A DNA stretch of 64,000 nucleotides, taken from assembly GCA_018287875.1 (NCBI GenBank), contig JAGVVL010000002.1:7192001-7256000 (forward strand). The letters are read 5' to 3'. Position numbers and translations under genes: made by a program. The stretch comes from Nigrospora sphaerica. Lineage: Eukaryota > Ascomycota > Sordariomycetes > Amphisphaeriales > Apiosporaceae. The notes beneath the pieces were generated by a model that had not been told where the DNA came from, searched no databases, and saw only the letters and a program-made list of their open reading frames with translations. Positions within the stretch are counted from its first letter, which is position 1; each line of letters opens with the position of its first letter. Of this stretch, positions 47,693-62,790 are shown piece by piece.

Positions 47693-49267
47693 ATGGCGCC
47701 CTCCCGGCTCCTGCCGCCCGTGCTCGGCGCCGGCTCCGTGGCGCGCCGGCTGTTGCTCGCCTGCACCAGCGGCTCCCTTAAGCCGCAGCTGGGCCTGCCC
47801 GCGCCGCCGCCCTCCGTGGCTGCCGCCTTCCTCGCCCCTTGGGGTTCCAGGCCCCCTGCCGGCTCCGTCTCCCGTCACATCCGCTGGTCCTCCTCCGACT
47901 CGCGGCCCCCAAAACCCCCCACGCCGCCCGACGGCCCGAGGCCGACCTTTGACGACTTCTCCCATCTCGACCCGAACAACGCCCAGAACCGAGAGCCGCC
48001 CACCCGCGCTTCTTCTTCTTCTTCCTCGTCCTCGCCCTCGCCCCCTTCTTCGCCTGCCTCTTCCTCATCCGAACCCGCTTCCGCCCCCGGTACCCCCGAG
48101 TCCCGGGAATCGTCCGCGTCCGCCCCCCACCCCGACGATGGCTCTTCGGCCGCGGCCTCGGCTCCGGAGCCGCGTGGCTCGGCCGGCGCTCCCACGAACG
48201 AATCCTCGCCCCCCGCCTCGCCCTCCTCCGCCGTCACCAAGGGGGCTGCTGCGCACAATTTCGCCGCCTTCATGGACCGGCTGCAGGCATCGCTCTTCCG
48301 GGCCTCGCAGCGCGTCAACGACCTGACGGGCTACTCGGACATCGAGACGCTCAAGCAGCGCGTGACGGGGCTCGAGGAGGCACTGCTGGCGGCCCAGGAG
48401 CGCCTGCACGCGGCCCGCTCGTCGTACAAGGCGCGCGTTGCCGAGCGCGCCGCCACGCAGCGCGAGGTGACGACGCTGCTGGCCCGCCAGAAGACGTGGA
48501 CCCCGCTCGACTTTGAGCGCTTCACCTCGCTCTACCGCGACGATTACGACCTCGAGGCTGCCGTCGCCGACGGCGCCCGCGAGCTCGAGGAGGCCGAGCG
48601 TGAGGCCGAGCGCATCAACCGCGACCTGAGCGCCAGCATCCTCGCCCGCTACCACGAGGAGCAGATCTGGAGCGACAAGATCCGCCGCATGAGCACCTGG
48701 GGCACCTGGGGCCTCATGGGCGTCAACGTCCTGCTGTTCCTCGTCTTCCAGTTCGGCGCCGAGCCCTGGCGCCGTGCCCGCCTCGTCAAGGGCTTCGAGG
48801 AGAAGGTCAGCGAGGCTCTCGAGAAGCAGCGCGTGGCCAAGGACCTCGAGGTCGGCCAGGCCTGGGCTGGTGGCGCCGCCGCCGCCGCCGCCGCCGCCAA
48901 CACCAACACCACCACTGTGCCCCCTACCGCTACTGCTGCCACCGCCCCTGCTTCGGGCTCGGAAGTCTCCGACCCTGTTCCTCCCGTGGCCGAAGCGACG
49001 ATGCCGGCTCCCACGCCCGACGGCACCGCCTCCGAACCGACCGTCATCATCGAAGCTACCCCCTTGATGGCGGAAGAACGGGCCGCCGTGTCGTGGCGTG
49101 AGGCCCTGTCCAACCCGGCCCTCCTCAAGCAGGCCGCCCTGGACCTCGTGAGCGACAGGAAAGTCGCCCTCACCATGCGCGACCTCTCGCTGGTAGCTCT
49201 TGAGGGTGCTGCCGCCGGCGCGGCCGTCACGGCGACTTTGGCCCTGATCTTTTTAAGGCGAGCCTGA
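47693..49267 (+). CDS. she9: Sensitive to high expression protein 9 homologue (She9/Mdm33), mitochondrial
   Basis: She9/Mdm33 is an inner-membrane protein that shapes mitochondria and promotes inner-membrane fission. It is a single exon of 524 residues. The N-terminus MAPSRLLPPVLGAGSVARRL is Arg-rich and lacks acidic residues, as in a matrix-targeting presequence. Residues about 75-185 are Ser/Pro-rich low complexity. The conserved She9 domain runs from FAAFMDRLQASLFRASQRVN through long Glu/Ala/Arg-rich coiled coils (about 195-330). A membrane segment follows (WGLMGVNVLLFLVFQF, near 340-355). The extreme C-terminus has a second hydrophobic stretch (AGAAVTATLALIFL), as expected for the family. 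The poly-Ala run near 398-405 and the Ser run near 105-125 are coded by trinucleotide repeats. Confidence 0.93.
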   Translation: MAPSRLLPPVLGAGSVARRLLLACTSGSLKPQLGLPAPPPSVAAAFLAPWGSRPPAGSVSRHIRWSSSDSRPPKPPTPPDGPRPTFDDFSHLDPNNAQNREPPTRASSSSSSSSPSPPSSPASSSSEPASAPGTPESRESSASAPHPDDGSSAAASAPEPRGSAGAPTNESSPPASPSSAVTKGAAAHNFAAFMDRLQASLFRASQRVNDLTGYSDIETLKQRVTGLEEALLAAQERLHAARSSYKARVAERAATQREVTTLLARQKTWTPLDFERFTSLYRDDYDLEAAVADGARELEEAEREAERINRDLSASILARYHEEQIWSDKIRRMSTWGTWGLMGVNVLLFLVFQFGAEPWRRARLVKGFEEKVSEALEKQRVAKDLEVGQAWAGGAAAAAAAANTNTTTVPPTATAATAPASGSEVSDPVPPVAEATMPAPTPDGTASEPTVIIEATPLMAEERAAVSWREALSNPALLKQAALDLVSDRKVALTMRDLSLVALEGAAAGAAVTATLALIFLRRA

Positions 49268-50023
49268 AAGCCCCAGACCTTCCGGACCGGCGGCGCCATC
49301 CACCCACACACGCCCACACACACGCGCGCACGCACACCACCATATGTAATCGAGATAGACACAAAAGTGTACAATAGACAGCGCCGTCGCTGCGCCCACC
49401 ATGCGACACCTCGAGCCTCATTGAATGCCGTGTAGCGTGTATGCCGGCGTCAAATAATCATTCCTTCCTCGTGGGAACCGAACGGATTACCAAGCGTCTA
49501 TTAAAAGGGAGACACAGATCCGTGTACGCGAACCCTGACCCGCCAGGCGCCCCGGGACACACAAATACATGCCAGGCTTCTCGCGTCTTCCACCCCCTGC
49601 TCCCGCTCTTTTCCACTCGCCTTCTCGGCTCTCCTTCGGATCCTCCCCCCGGCTCTCATCACACAAAGGCGAGATCGCCAGCGGGGGCACTCAAAACTCT
49701 CGACTTTTATCTCCGTCTAGACCTTTATCAGATGATATGCTACCCTGAACAGGCCGAAGCAGCGAATGACCTTCGTCAGCCCAGATCCCTCCAGGACATC
49801 CCACCGCCGCGCTACCCCCGCCGTCCGACGCAGTGGCGGCTCCAGTACTTTTTCTCGGTGCGCTACTCGTGAAAGCTCGATGCATGCCGTTAGAGCGCCG
49901 TTAGAGCGCTCTCGATGGCGAGGGATGCTAGACTCTCGACGGAGATCGTTGGTGCTATGGTGTCCTTGAGAGGCGTAGACACCCAATCCCCCCGACACAT
50001 ACTTCGCGGTCGCTCTGTCTCCT
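49268..50023. other. Intergenic region between convergent she9 and pkc1
   Basis: About 760 bases with a short CACA/CGCG tract (49309-49338) just after she9. It should contain both 3' UTRs. No gene is seen. Confidence 0.65.
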
Positions 50024-53749
<3,726 letters not shown>

Positions 53750-56456
53750 CTTGGCAGTGGGCAACGCGTCGTCACGCGCGGGACCAGATGCGAGGGTTGG
53801 GCGTGCGACGGGGGAGGCGGGGGGAGTGAACGGGAGGGAGACGGGAGGAGTTAAGAGGAGGGAGGGAGGGAGAAAAACAAAAAGCGGAGTGGTGGTACGA
53901 CGGGCAGCAGGCAGCACGCACGCGCGGGAAGAACGGCTATGCTTTGCCGCCGGAGAATCGCCAAAGGAGTGTAGGAGGGACGGGCGGGCGACTCTCGGTA
54001 ACCATCAACAAGAAGTTCAATGGAAGGAAGAGGAGTCGAGGAGGAGGCCGCTCGATCGGTCATGACACTAGGCCAGAGTAGGAGCGAGATTCGGTCGGTA
54101 GGTTGGGTTTGGGGAATAACCGTAGTGGCAGGTGGGTGGTATGTGGAGGTAGTTGGCGGTCGTAGTAGCAGTAGATGTGCGGGCGGGCAGGGTATGGAGG
54201 TTCAGTTAGGTCGGGTTACGGGTTGGGTAGTCGGTACTGGAGGGGTGTTTACGAATAGGCAGGAGGTATGGACAACCCAGGTCCCCGTATGTATGGGAGC
54301 ACAGCAGCGGGGGCGGGCGTGCAGCGCAGCAGTGCCCGTCTTTGCAGGGGACGGGAGCGAGAGGGATGGATAGAGAGGGACAGAGAGGGATAGAGACAGA
54401 ACCTCCAAAGCTGCCCAGCGGGAATAGCGCCACCCACGACCTGCCCGACCTCCTCCCCCTGCTGGGATTTGGCAAGAAACGGGAGCGCAAGAGAGTGGGG
54501 TGTCCGTTTGACGGCAACGGCCCAGCTAGCGAGGCCAGCTTCCTTTGCCCAGCGAGCCTAAAGTCGGTTGTTGGGCGCGGAAGCGTCTAATCAGAAGCCG
54601 GTTGGCGGCGAGTATGGGATGCAATCAAATCAGTGCGATGTCGTCAGTGAGAGGGCGAATGGCGGGGGTGTGGTTTTGGCATGCAGCCCGGAAGTTTGCC
54701 CAGACGGTTGTGCTGCTTGCTGCTTGCTGCTGCTGCTGCTGCTGCTTCTTTGATTCTTTGTGGGGGTGACGGAAGGTAGGGGTGGTCTTTTGGTCCCGGG
54801 CTAGGTTGGGAAGAGAGAACGAATTGTGATTTGTCACCTCTTTTCCCCCCTCACTCGCCGTCTGGCTTCCGAGGCTGGCTGGCGGGCGGACGGGTGGATA
54901 TGGAATTGCAGGTGCTTTCAGTAGTGGTGTGCGTGCAACAAAACGGAAAGATCAAGTAGAGAGCTGGGTTATAGCCTGCCGGCTCCGTCTGTCGGGATCA
55001 CCATGCACCCAACTCCCGCCCTGGGAAACGCCTGAGAGAGATAGGTATCCAGGGGCGGCTCTTTGGGCTCAGCGCTCGTGTCCGTGTCGGGCTGCCGCTC
55101 CTGTCGCGCGGGCAAGAGGTCGAAAAAGGAACCGAGGAATGGAGGGGACGTAGGTGGGGGATGACGACGTCCAGGGGAGGGGGTAACTTATTTGTTCTGA
55201 TTACACAGCTAGCCATACAGCGTTGGCCCGACTGTCGCGCTCGAAGAATGCCTTGCTCGGCTCTGCCAACGCAAGACCGACCACGGAAGGAGTAAAAGGA
55301 AACTACCAGGAAATAGATACTACGGGTGGGATGGCATCCCGATCCAGGCAGTTCTGCTGATGCGCCAAAGTCCTACGAAGGAAGTCCTCCTCCGGTACAT
55401 CCTCGATACATGCCTACAGGGTGAGCTTGGATCCCTGCCATGTGCTGCCGTTCAAGATTATTACTCCATATAATGGTGGTACCTATTCAAGTACAACGTG
55501 TACTTGAATACCGGCAACGCGCGCGGTAGTTGGCACTGGTACGTCGAAGTAGGGAGCGATAAGGGGAGACGGCGCATCAGGCTGACACCCAATACCAACC
55601 TCGACCCCCAATGGAGAATGTGCCATGTTACATCCATACATGCGCTGATTCTTGCATGAGGCTTCGCATGGCGAAGTGTTTGACCAAAGAGGCTGGGAGA
55701 AACTTGCAGACGCGTCCTCGCATCCATGACGGCCGTATGAGTAGTTCTCGCCAAGCCTCCAGCAAACTTCCCTAAGCGGTACATCATCATGGGCCTCCAC
55801 TGTTCCGCCGCATCCATCATCATCATCGGGAAGTTGGAGCGCGAGGAGCATGGGCCGTCCAGCATGTGCCAAGTGCGACTTATTACTAAGGTACTTTACT
55901 TACTCAGTTCCTTATACAACCGACTCAAGTAGGGGCCGCGTTACACACTCCCAACCCGGTACAATCCGGACACGTGTGGTAGCTTCATGAAAACGCGCCT
56001 GGGGTAGGAAGAGGAGCCAACCTCGTAATTGATGTCCCCGCAGGCAAATAAATACTCGTGATCTGTAACCCGTCCACACACGGTACTGCCTACCCCATAC
56101 GCGCCCGTAGGCACCCGTCTTGACCAGTGTCGAATTCACACAATCCTTAAGGGGAGGCTGGCAATCGGTATTTTGCAAGGGATATATGTATAACCACAGC
56201 TCATAGGCGGACAGCAGCATCCCGTAATACTTAGTGCTGACTGCGGCAGGTCGCTCTCCGTATGCGCCTTCTCATACCACACACTCACACACGCCCGCGT
56301 AACGAATGGATGGGGCTCTCCCACCCAATTCCATGTTGTCCGTCGAGGGTACACATAAAGGGCACCATAAATCCCGCCTTGTTGAGAGCCCTCTCGGTCA
56401 GCAAGCCAAACACTCTTCTTGCCCCGAAGCTTTACCTGACAAGCCCTTGGCTCACC
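53750..56456. other. 2.7-kb divergent region upstream of pkc1
   Basis: No gene is supported. The bases next to the pkc1 start (53810-53880 on the plus strand) are GA-rich, which reads as a CT-rich leader for pkc1. A short CTG run lies near 54723-54745. A TATA-type signal is not obvious. The long distance suggests an extended pkc1 leader or promoter. Confidence 0.55.
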
Positions 56457-57362
56457 ATGGCAACCGACCACCTGCGTTCTCTCTTGACCCGAGACCTTTA
56501 CGTGTTGATGGTGGACACTCGCATCCCGTTCGACAAACACGCGCCCATCGATTATGGCCAGGCGATTCAGCGCACCTTTTATGAGTCGAGCGAGGCGATG
56601 AAGGAGCTGGGCCCTATCGCCTATCCAGTTCTGAAGGCCCTCGGCGACCTCAATCTGGACCACGTACCAAATCTGATGGAGTATCTGCCTCATCCTCAAG
56701 ATGCCGACTTCCCGCTGCAGGCCCTCGGGCTTCAACTGTTGCTTGACCAGGCGCCGCGTTACCTGCTTACTGGTGTCGATGCCAGGTATACGTACGCACA
56801 CTTCGGTGAAATCAGTGTGCGGTATCTGAAGCAGCTACAAAACCTGCCTCCTTCGCTTCGTCCTGCGGCGTGGGAGCGCTGGAAGGGATCTGTTTCGGTG
56901 GACTACTACGTCCTGACACGCCTCTGGTGGGGTGCTCCCATCGTGCACAGCGAGAAAATGGGCGAGGAGGCCCTCGCTTTCACCAATGCTACGCGCGAGT
57001 TCGTCGAGCGCGAGTTTGGCGTGCGCGATTCGTACCGGGACCAGCCCGACAAGCGTTGGGACCTCTATGGGTTTCCGCGGATGCTTGAGGAAGGCGGGCC
57101 GAAGAGTCCGTGTGGTGTGGCCCATGGTTGGTTCTGGCTGGCGTGCTTGATGGACGTTCATTATCCTCCCCTGAAGAAATACGGACGTTATCCATACCAG
57201 AACCAAGCGTTCGGCAGGTTGCCCACGCCGGAAGAAGAAGAATGGATGCGGGTTTCGGGTTGGTTTCGGCAGGAGGATCCCAAGGTTGCCGAGCGTATCA
57301 GGGACGACGTTGCAGCCGGCCGGTGGACTCCACTACCGCCTGCTGATATCAAGTACGAGTGA
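56457..57362 (+). CDS. DUF924 family protein
   Basis: This is a single-exon protein of 301 residues in the DUF924 (TPR-like helical) family, function unknown, probably cytosolic. The family signature is visible as FPLQALGLQLLLDQAPRYLL, and the helical C-terminal part contains HGWFWLACLMDVHYPPLKKY. The ATG at 56457 has a good context (ctcaccATGG) and starts right before the conserved MATDHLRSLLTRDLYVL block. An in-frame upstream extension (from 56262) reads as His/Arg/Pro-rich leader and is not favoured. It shares a long divergent promoter region with pkc1. Confidence 0.85.
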   Translation: MATDHLRSLLTRDLYVLMVDTRIPFDKHAPIDYGQAIQRTFYESSEAMKELGPIAYPVLKALGDLNLDHVPNLMEYLPHPQDADFPLQALGLQLLLDQAPRYLLTGVDARYTYAHFGEISVRYLKQLQNLPPSLRPAAWERWKGSVSVDYYVLTRLWWGAPIVHSEKMGEEALAFTNATREFVEREFGVRDSYRDQPDKRWDLYGFPRMLEEGGPKSPCGVAHGWFWLACLMDVHYPPLKKYGRYPYQNQAFGRLPTPEEEEWMRVSGWFRQEDPKVAERIRDDVAAGRWTPLPPADIKYE

Positions 57363-58036
57363 GGATATATAGATACGGGTAAGGATCTTACGCAATGTTT
57401 CTTGGTAGCTGTATGGCTGGAACAGGTGGTCAAGAATCGGGCCCTACGCGAGACATCGCGGTTTTCGTTTTCTCATCTGAATCCTGCCCAAATATACGCG
57501 TACATAGATGTTCCAATCTTCTTTGGCCCTTAGCCCTGTAGTCATCCATCAGAAGCCTCCCGATGTTGGGCACCAAGGGTCGGCTCAACGAGGTCCGATT
57601 CGACATGCGTCGCCAGGATAGCCGAGGGCGGGCGGGGACAGCCACTGCCTCCCAGGCAATTCATCGGCCAAGCTTCTAAGAACCCGGTTGGGATTCGCCG
57701 TGCGACGTTCTAGCTCGCTCTGGGCTATTGCACACCATTGCCAACGTTATCGTGACATGCTAAGCTGGGAATGGCACGAAGCCCCAAGGTCGCCAGCTGG
57801 TACGCCTCGGCTGTTTTGCATATGCAATAAGCCTTGCTAATGTCTTGCCCTGTATGACCCGAGTAACTCTGGCAATCATACGAGACGTACCGTACCTATG
57901 ACTTAGAGGGCGTGGTGTGCCGTGCCGTCATCGCAGCTTTGGTTCAAACACCCGGTTCGCTGACATGCCACGTTCTCCAATTTATCCCGAATCCAGCAAA
58001 GGGAAATATAAGCAGAGGGTCCTATACATTGAAACG
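57363..58036. other. Intergenic region between convergent DUF924 and clr2-like genes
   Basis: About 670 bases, no gene seen. Expected to hold both 3' UTRs. Confidence 0.65.
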
Positions 58037-60453
58037 TTATCGAGGCTCAATAACATTGGGTCCCAGCGACAGGCAGAAGCCTTCAGGAACGGCGCCTGCC
58101 AGTGCCTCGTCTCGGTTCTTTCTTCGACCAATATACTCGCCCGTCGAGTCGAGATGGTTATTGAGGTAAGCCTGTACGTCATCGATAGCGCCATTGGCCA
58201 TTGATTGTCGGAATTGATCCGGGGCAAGAATCATCATGAGTCGGGAAGTTTCGTAGAACCGACCTCGTATGGCTGATTCATCCTTGGTGATGTTCGGGAA
58301 AACGAGCATCCAGTCCACACATGTACCTGTCGACTGGCTGGCTCCGTCGCGGAACGCCTTCTCTCTGAGCAAGGCAGGCGGTAGCTGGGAGTTGTGTGCT
58401 GGCTGTTGCTGGCTGGTACTTTCGTCCAGCCGGTAAATGTCCCCGTGGAAGAGAAGCTTGTCTTCGCTACCCTGCTTCGCAACGAATATGTTGTGGAGGA
58501 CCATGACGATGGGTAGGCCCTTGGGCCACTCTGGCCGGATCTCGTGGTCGCCGAGGCGCACTCTAACTGCCTCGCCGACGCTGACCCTCTCGGCGCCAAG
58601 GAAGACACCACCGGCATACTGCCTCTCGGCCGTGGGCGGAGGCTGGGGTAATATATTAAAGATGGAGAAGGAATGGTCAATTTCCACCACGGCCTTCTTC
58701 GAGGCTTCCAGGCCTACCAACTCTTGCCTCTGCCGGTCGTCTCCAGCATATGCTGCCTGAATTTGCAGCCAGGGGGCATTTTGCATTCGTACGTTTTGGA
58801 GCTCTTTCAATCCCACTGGGGGAACGGAGAAAGCAAGGAATGGCCGCATGTCGGCCTCTGATTTCACAAGATCGTCGAGTTGTAGATGCAAGTGTGCTAG
58901 GGGCTTCACCCGACTCGCAGGGACCATGTGATCGGCCGGGACGGAGGCGACAAGTACAACTCCCAGACGCCATGCATTGCCATGCTTGTACCACACTACC
59001 TCGCCCTCTCTGAAGATGATAGATTCGTCAGATCGGGCAGCCACTTGATGCTGTGCGGTAGCAGCATGTTGCTGTAGCGTGGCCAGTTGTTGCTGCTGGG
59101 CTTGCTGCTGCTGGGCTTGCTGCTGCTGGGCTTGCTGCTGCTGGGCTTGCTGCTGCTGGGCTTGCTGCTGCTGGGCTTGCTGCTGCTGGGCTTGCTGCTG
59201 CTGGGCTTGCTGCTGCTGGGCTTGCTGCTGCTGGGCTTGCTGCTGCTGGGCTTGCTGCTGCTGGGCTTGCTGCTGCTGGGCTTGCTGCTGCTGGGCTTGC
59301 TGCTGCTGGGCTTGCTGCTGCTGGGCTTGCTGCTGGGCGATCGCTTGTTGATGGGCTTGCTGCTGCTGGGCCTGCTGCTGGGCCTGCTGCTGCTGCTGGT
59401 GTTGCTGATGCTGGGCTTGCTGCTGCTGGGCTTGCTGCTGCTGGGCTTGCTGCTGGGCGATCGCTTGTTGATGGGCAGCCACTTGTTGCTGGTGGGCAGC
59501 CATTGGTTGTTGCTGGGCAGTCGTTGGTTGCTGCTGGGCGGCCGCTTGTTGGGCAGAGAGAGTCGGGCCTTGCTGGTGAGCTGGGGATGCCGCCGCCGCA
59601 GGGGTGGCTCTGCGCGCCGGTGCAGTAGGCATTGCCGACGCCGTTGGTTGTTGCGCAGCAGCTCTAGCAGTTGTAGAGGAAGTGGAGGAGACTCTGCTCA
59701 TCGGCGTGGGCTGGGCAGTAGGGGTCGCAGCTGGTGTACCCGCAGCTGAGCCTTTCGAGTTGGGAGCTGTTGTTTGCTCAGCTCCAGCTGGAAGTGCGGG
59801 CTGCTGAGTTGGCCACCACGGTGGCTTCGTCTGGTCTGGGGTACACAGCATACACGAGCACTTTGTCTTGTCGTTGGTCCCGCCGAGAATCCATATCAGA
59901 TCTGAGTATCACTTAGTAAACCGTCGGCACGACGGGCGTTGTTGTACGTACGCGGCAAGAAGTCTTTCGGGGACCTGAACACTCTGGGGCGCGCCCCATG
60001 GGGGTAGCCGTACAGGTAGTAGTCCACACGGGCTTTTGACTGACCCTGGCTGTTATCGCCTATTGAAACCGTCAGTACCAGAGTCAGATAGCCGGTACAG
60101 CTAACTTACTGATCTTGCAGCGTAGATGGTAGTGCTGAGGCAGCCTTCGTAGAATATATTGACGTTCTGTCGGTGGTTAGCCCTCTCCATGACGGCATGC
60201 AGGCCGAATATCGAAGCAAGCAAAGTCAATACTTACCTCGCGCGTTGGGATCCAGTAGTTGGTCTCGCAGCATGCCGCCTAGTTTGGACAGCCAAAATGT
60301 GACTTTCTCATCGTCCTCGGCCAGTCGGACGTGGCTTTGGTTGTAGTCGGCCTCGTTCCAGTTCTTGCCATCACTGAGGCCCGGTGGCAGACTCAGCTGA
60401 TAGACCTCTGGCTGGGGAGCCAAGGCACCGAGTGCACCACCCGCTGAAGCCAT
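58037..60453 (-). CDS. clr2: Clr2-like transcription-silencing protein
   Basis: This resembles fission-yeast Clr2, a subunit of the SHREC histone-deacetylase/remodelling complex that silences heterochromatin. The exons are 60453-60237, 60166-60110, 60059-59952 and 59901-58037, with introns of 70, 50 and 50 nt, giving 748 residues. The N-terminal Clr2 domain is assembled across the first three introns: RERQYILRRLPQHYHLRCKI, YLYGYPHGARPRVFRSPKDF, LPHLIWILGG, then a CSCMLC cysteine pair. The middle is a Gln/Ala repeat region coded by a 15-bp minisatellite (59086-59477). The C-terminal Clr2 domain starts at FREGEVVWYKHGNAWRLGVV and ends VIEPR. In-frame codons upstream of MASAGG exist but look like leader. 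Function in heterochromatin is inferred from the family. Confidence 0.88.
59086..59477 (-). repeat. 15-bp coding minisatellite (Gln/Ala repeats)
   Basis: On the plus strand the unit cttgctgctgctggg is repeated perfectly 15 times from 59101 to 59325, with partial copies before and degenerate copies after. It encodes a QQQAQ-type pentapeptide on the minus strand. A larger block ending gctgctgggcgatcgcttgt occurs twice, about 120 bp apart (ending near 59357 and 59477), so a higher-order duplication has also occurred. The near identity of units points to recent expansion, and length differences between strains are likely. Confidence 0.95.
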
Positions 60454-61741
60454 GATCCGGTTCGTCTGACCGGTCCCCGCGGATCCAGTCAATGTCAAGG
60501 GAGCCACTGGAGGGCAGAGACGCGGCGCGAGATGGCGTGATTGTCCCCGATGAAGCACAGCGACTATGGTGATGGGAACTTCGGCGAAATGGAAACCTCT
60601 ATGTGTGCTCGGAGTCGAATAATCGTGCATTCCAGACTACGGAATAATAAGTGACAAGGCCCAATTGGCGGTTTCTGCGCTCGGGCCAGCCTCCCGTTTC
60701 TTGTACCTACTGAGGTAAGAAGTACCTAAGTAAGTACGCTTACCCTGACTGCACGGACAGGTCGGTTTTCGCCCTTCCTTCTCGGTGATCCATTGTAGAC
60801 GGGTACTTGGAATTCCTCTCGGCTTGCCCTGCCCAATGCGAGTTGTTGAATGATGGGAGCTCCTTCACATGCGCTTTCCCTCACGAGCCCGCTCAGCATC
60901 AGAATGAACTTAGCTCGGATGGTGAGCTGCAGATTCCTTTTTCTTTTCTGCTCGTGATTGGTAAGTGCTTCTTTACCGCGCCTGTTTTCTGCACACCAAT
61001 GTGCAGACACATGTCCTACCTTGGAGGTACGTAAGTTGTATTTCGGCCAGGACGGCCAGGGGCACTTTGATCGATTGCTACTTATGAAAACGAAAGCTCA
61101 GGAGATGCCAAAACCGATATATCTGCCATGCACCTGATAGTTTCGCTTTTCATTGCCGTTTTCAATGGGTCTTTGATTTGGAACCATGATTGAAACTTCT
61201 GTAGCCTTTAACGCATATGCTCCGCGTCTTCCCCCCCTTCCTCATGTGCATCAAGCGGGTGAATCGGAGCAACGAGGAGCTTAGTCCTTCAGCTGACCAG
61301 AGAGCAACCCAAAGCGTAGCCCAGAGACCATCCCACATCATTTCATCAAGACCCTGAATGGCACTTTTCATATGATATGACGCCAGTTCTCAATGGTAGC
61401 TTACTCACGCCCCTGCGTCGGTGCTACACGGCGGACTTTACGGAGCCTTAACACCGGTCAACAACGCCGCTCCATATTTTTAATTCGGAGACCGGCAACT
61501 TCATTTGAGGGGCAAGGCAGTTGAAGCATTCGACATCGATCTGGGTACATATAGATTGGATGTCAAGCTTATATATACGAGCTGGCGAGGTACCCGGGTA
61601 GATTGGCAGCTATCTCGTACTATTCGATTTCTTTGCCTCGACTTACACGCTCAGGATCAAGTCGGTATAGACAACACGTTCATTCCCTCAGATTCTCGCT
61701 CTTGTAGCATAATCTGCCACTCCACAGACACCGATTCCAAT
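60454..61741. other. Divergent intergenic region, clr2-like and dehydrogenase genes
   Basis: About 1.3 kb with no supported gene. GTACCTACTGAGG and AGTACCTAAGTAAGTAC motifs occur at about 60702-60737. The stretch 61090-61500 is relatively A+T-rich, with TATATA at 61569 about 170 bases before the dehydrogenase start. Confidence 0.6.
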
Positions 61742-62790
61742 ATGCCTAAGTTCGGATATGAAGCCGAAGGGGTGGATGTGGTCCGGCACTACGCCGACCA
61801 AGTGCAGGGGAGGACATGTAAGTTCCATACGCCAAGAAAGAAAATTTATTCGGACTAAAAGAATCCTCAGTTCTCGTTACAGGCCCCAGCCAGGGCGGCG
61901 TTGGGGCCGACATAGTGACGTCTCTGGCCCACGGGTCTCCGGCTATGATCATTCTCATCGGCCGCTCGTTCGCGAGAACCGTGCCCGTCATGGAAGCGAT
62001 CAATGCGGTGAACAGTAATTTACGGGTCAAATGGATGGAGACGGACCTGGCCTCTCTGACGAGCGTCAGGCGAACGGCTGAGACGATCCTCAACGACAAC
62101 GAGATTGCCAAGATCGATGTCGTTATCAACAACGCCGCCGTGATGGCCTGTCCTCACACTTTGACAGAGGACGGCATCGAGCTGCAACTCGCAGTGAGCC
62201 ATACAAGCCACTTCCTCCTCACCAACATGATTATGCCCAAAATCCTCGCCGCCGGGCCCGGAGCCCGCCTCGTTCTCACTACCAGCTCGGGGCACCGCGT
62301 CGCCCCCTTCAACCTGGACGATCCCAACTTTGCCAAAGAAGGGTCGTATGCCGAGTTTGACGCCTACGGCTCTGCCAAATCGGCGGTTCTTCTGTATGCT
62401 GTGTCTCTGAACAAACGACTCGGGCCGCGGGGCGTGCGGGCCGTGGCCCCGACCCCAGGCCGCGTCGAAACGCATCTCCAAGACCATGTCAAGAGCCTCA
62501 GTCAGGATAAGCTCATGGAAATGTACGACAAGGCAGCCAGGAAGGTGTACGGCAAGTCTATGGGCGAGGTTGCGCAGGAGGAGCCCCAGAAGACGCTGGA
62601 GCAGGGAAGCTCCACCACTCTCTATGCGGCGCTGGACCCAGACCTTGCCAACCAAGAGGGGGTTTATCTCAACCATTGCGAGCTCCGGACGGATCCTAAA
62701 GAGGTCAAGGACTGGGCTACTGATCCGGAACTGGCCGAGAAGTGTTGGAAGGTGAGCGAGGCGCTTGTAGGCCAAACCTTTAGCTTTTAG
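61742..62790 (+). CDS. Short-chain dehydrogenase/reductase
   Basis: This is an NAD(P)(H)-dependent oxidoreductase with a Rossmann fold, 331 residues; the substrate is unknown. The exons are 61742-61817 and 61871-62790, with a 53-nt phase-1 intron. The cofactor motif TGPSQGGVGA (TGxxxGxG) is formed right after the junction, which supports the splice. Other family features are the NNAAVMA motif, catalytic Ser in LVLTTSSGHRVAP and the YGSAK (YxxxK) pair. Similar fungal proteins are usually annotated as retinol-dehydrogenase-like or WW-domain-oxidoreductase-like. No biosynthetic cluster partner is next to it. Confidence 0.92.

Noticed and set aside
47029..47781. 250-codon Ala-rich frame ahead of she9
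   Set aside because: It translates the GCA array and overlaps the true she9 start in another frame.
53750..53917. In-frame N-terminal extension of Pkc1
   Set aside because: It is Pro/Thr-rich leader-like sequence. Family members begin at the MNDD block directly before the first HR1 repeat.
59087..59749. Plus-strand 220-codon frame of LLLLG-type repeats opposite the Clr2-like gene
   Set aside because: It is the antisense reading of the 15-bp Gln/Ala minisatellite. The minus strand has the conserved Clr2 domains and correct introns.
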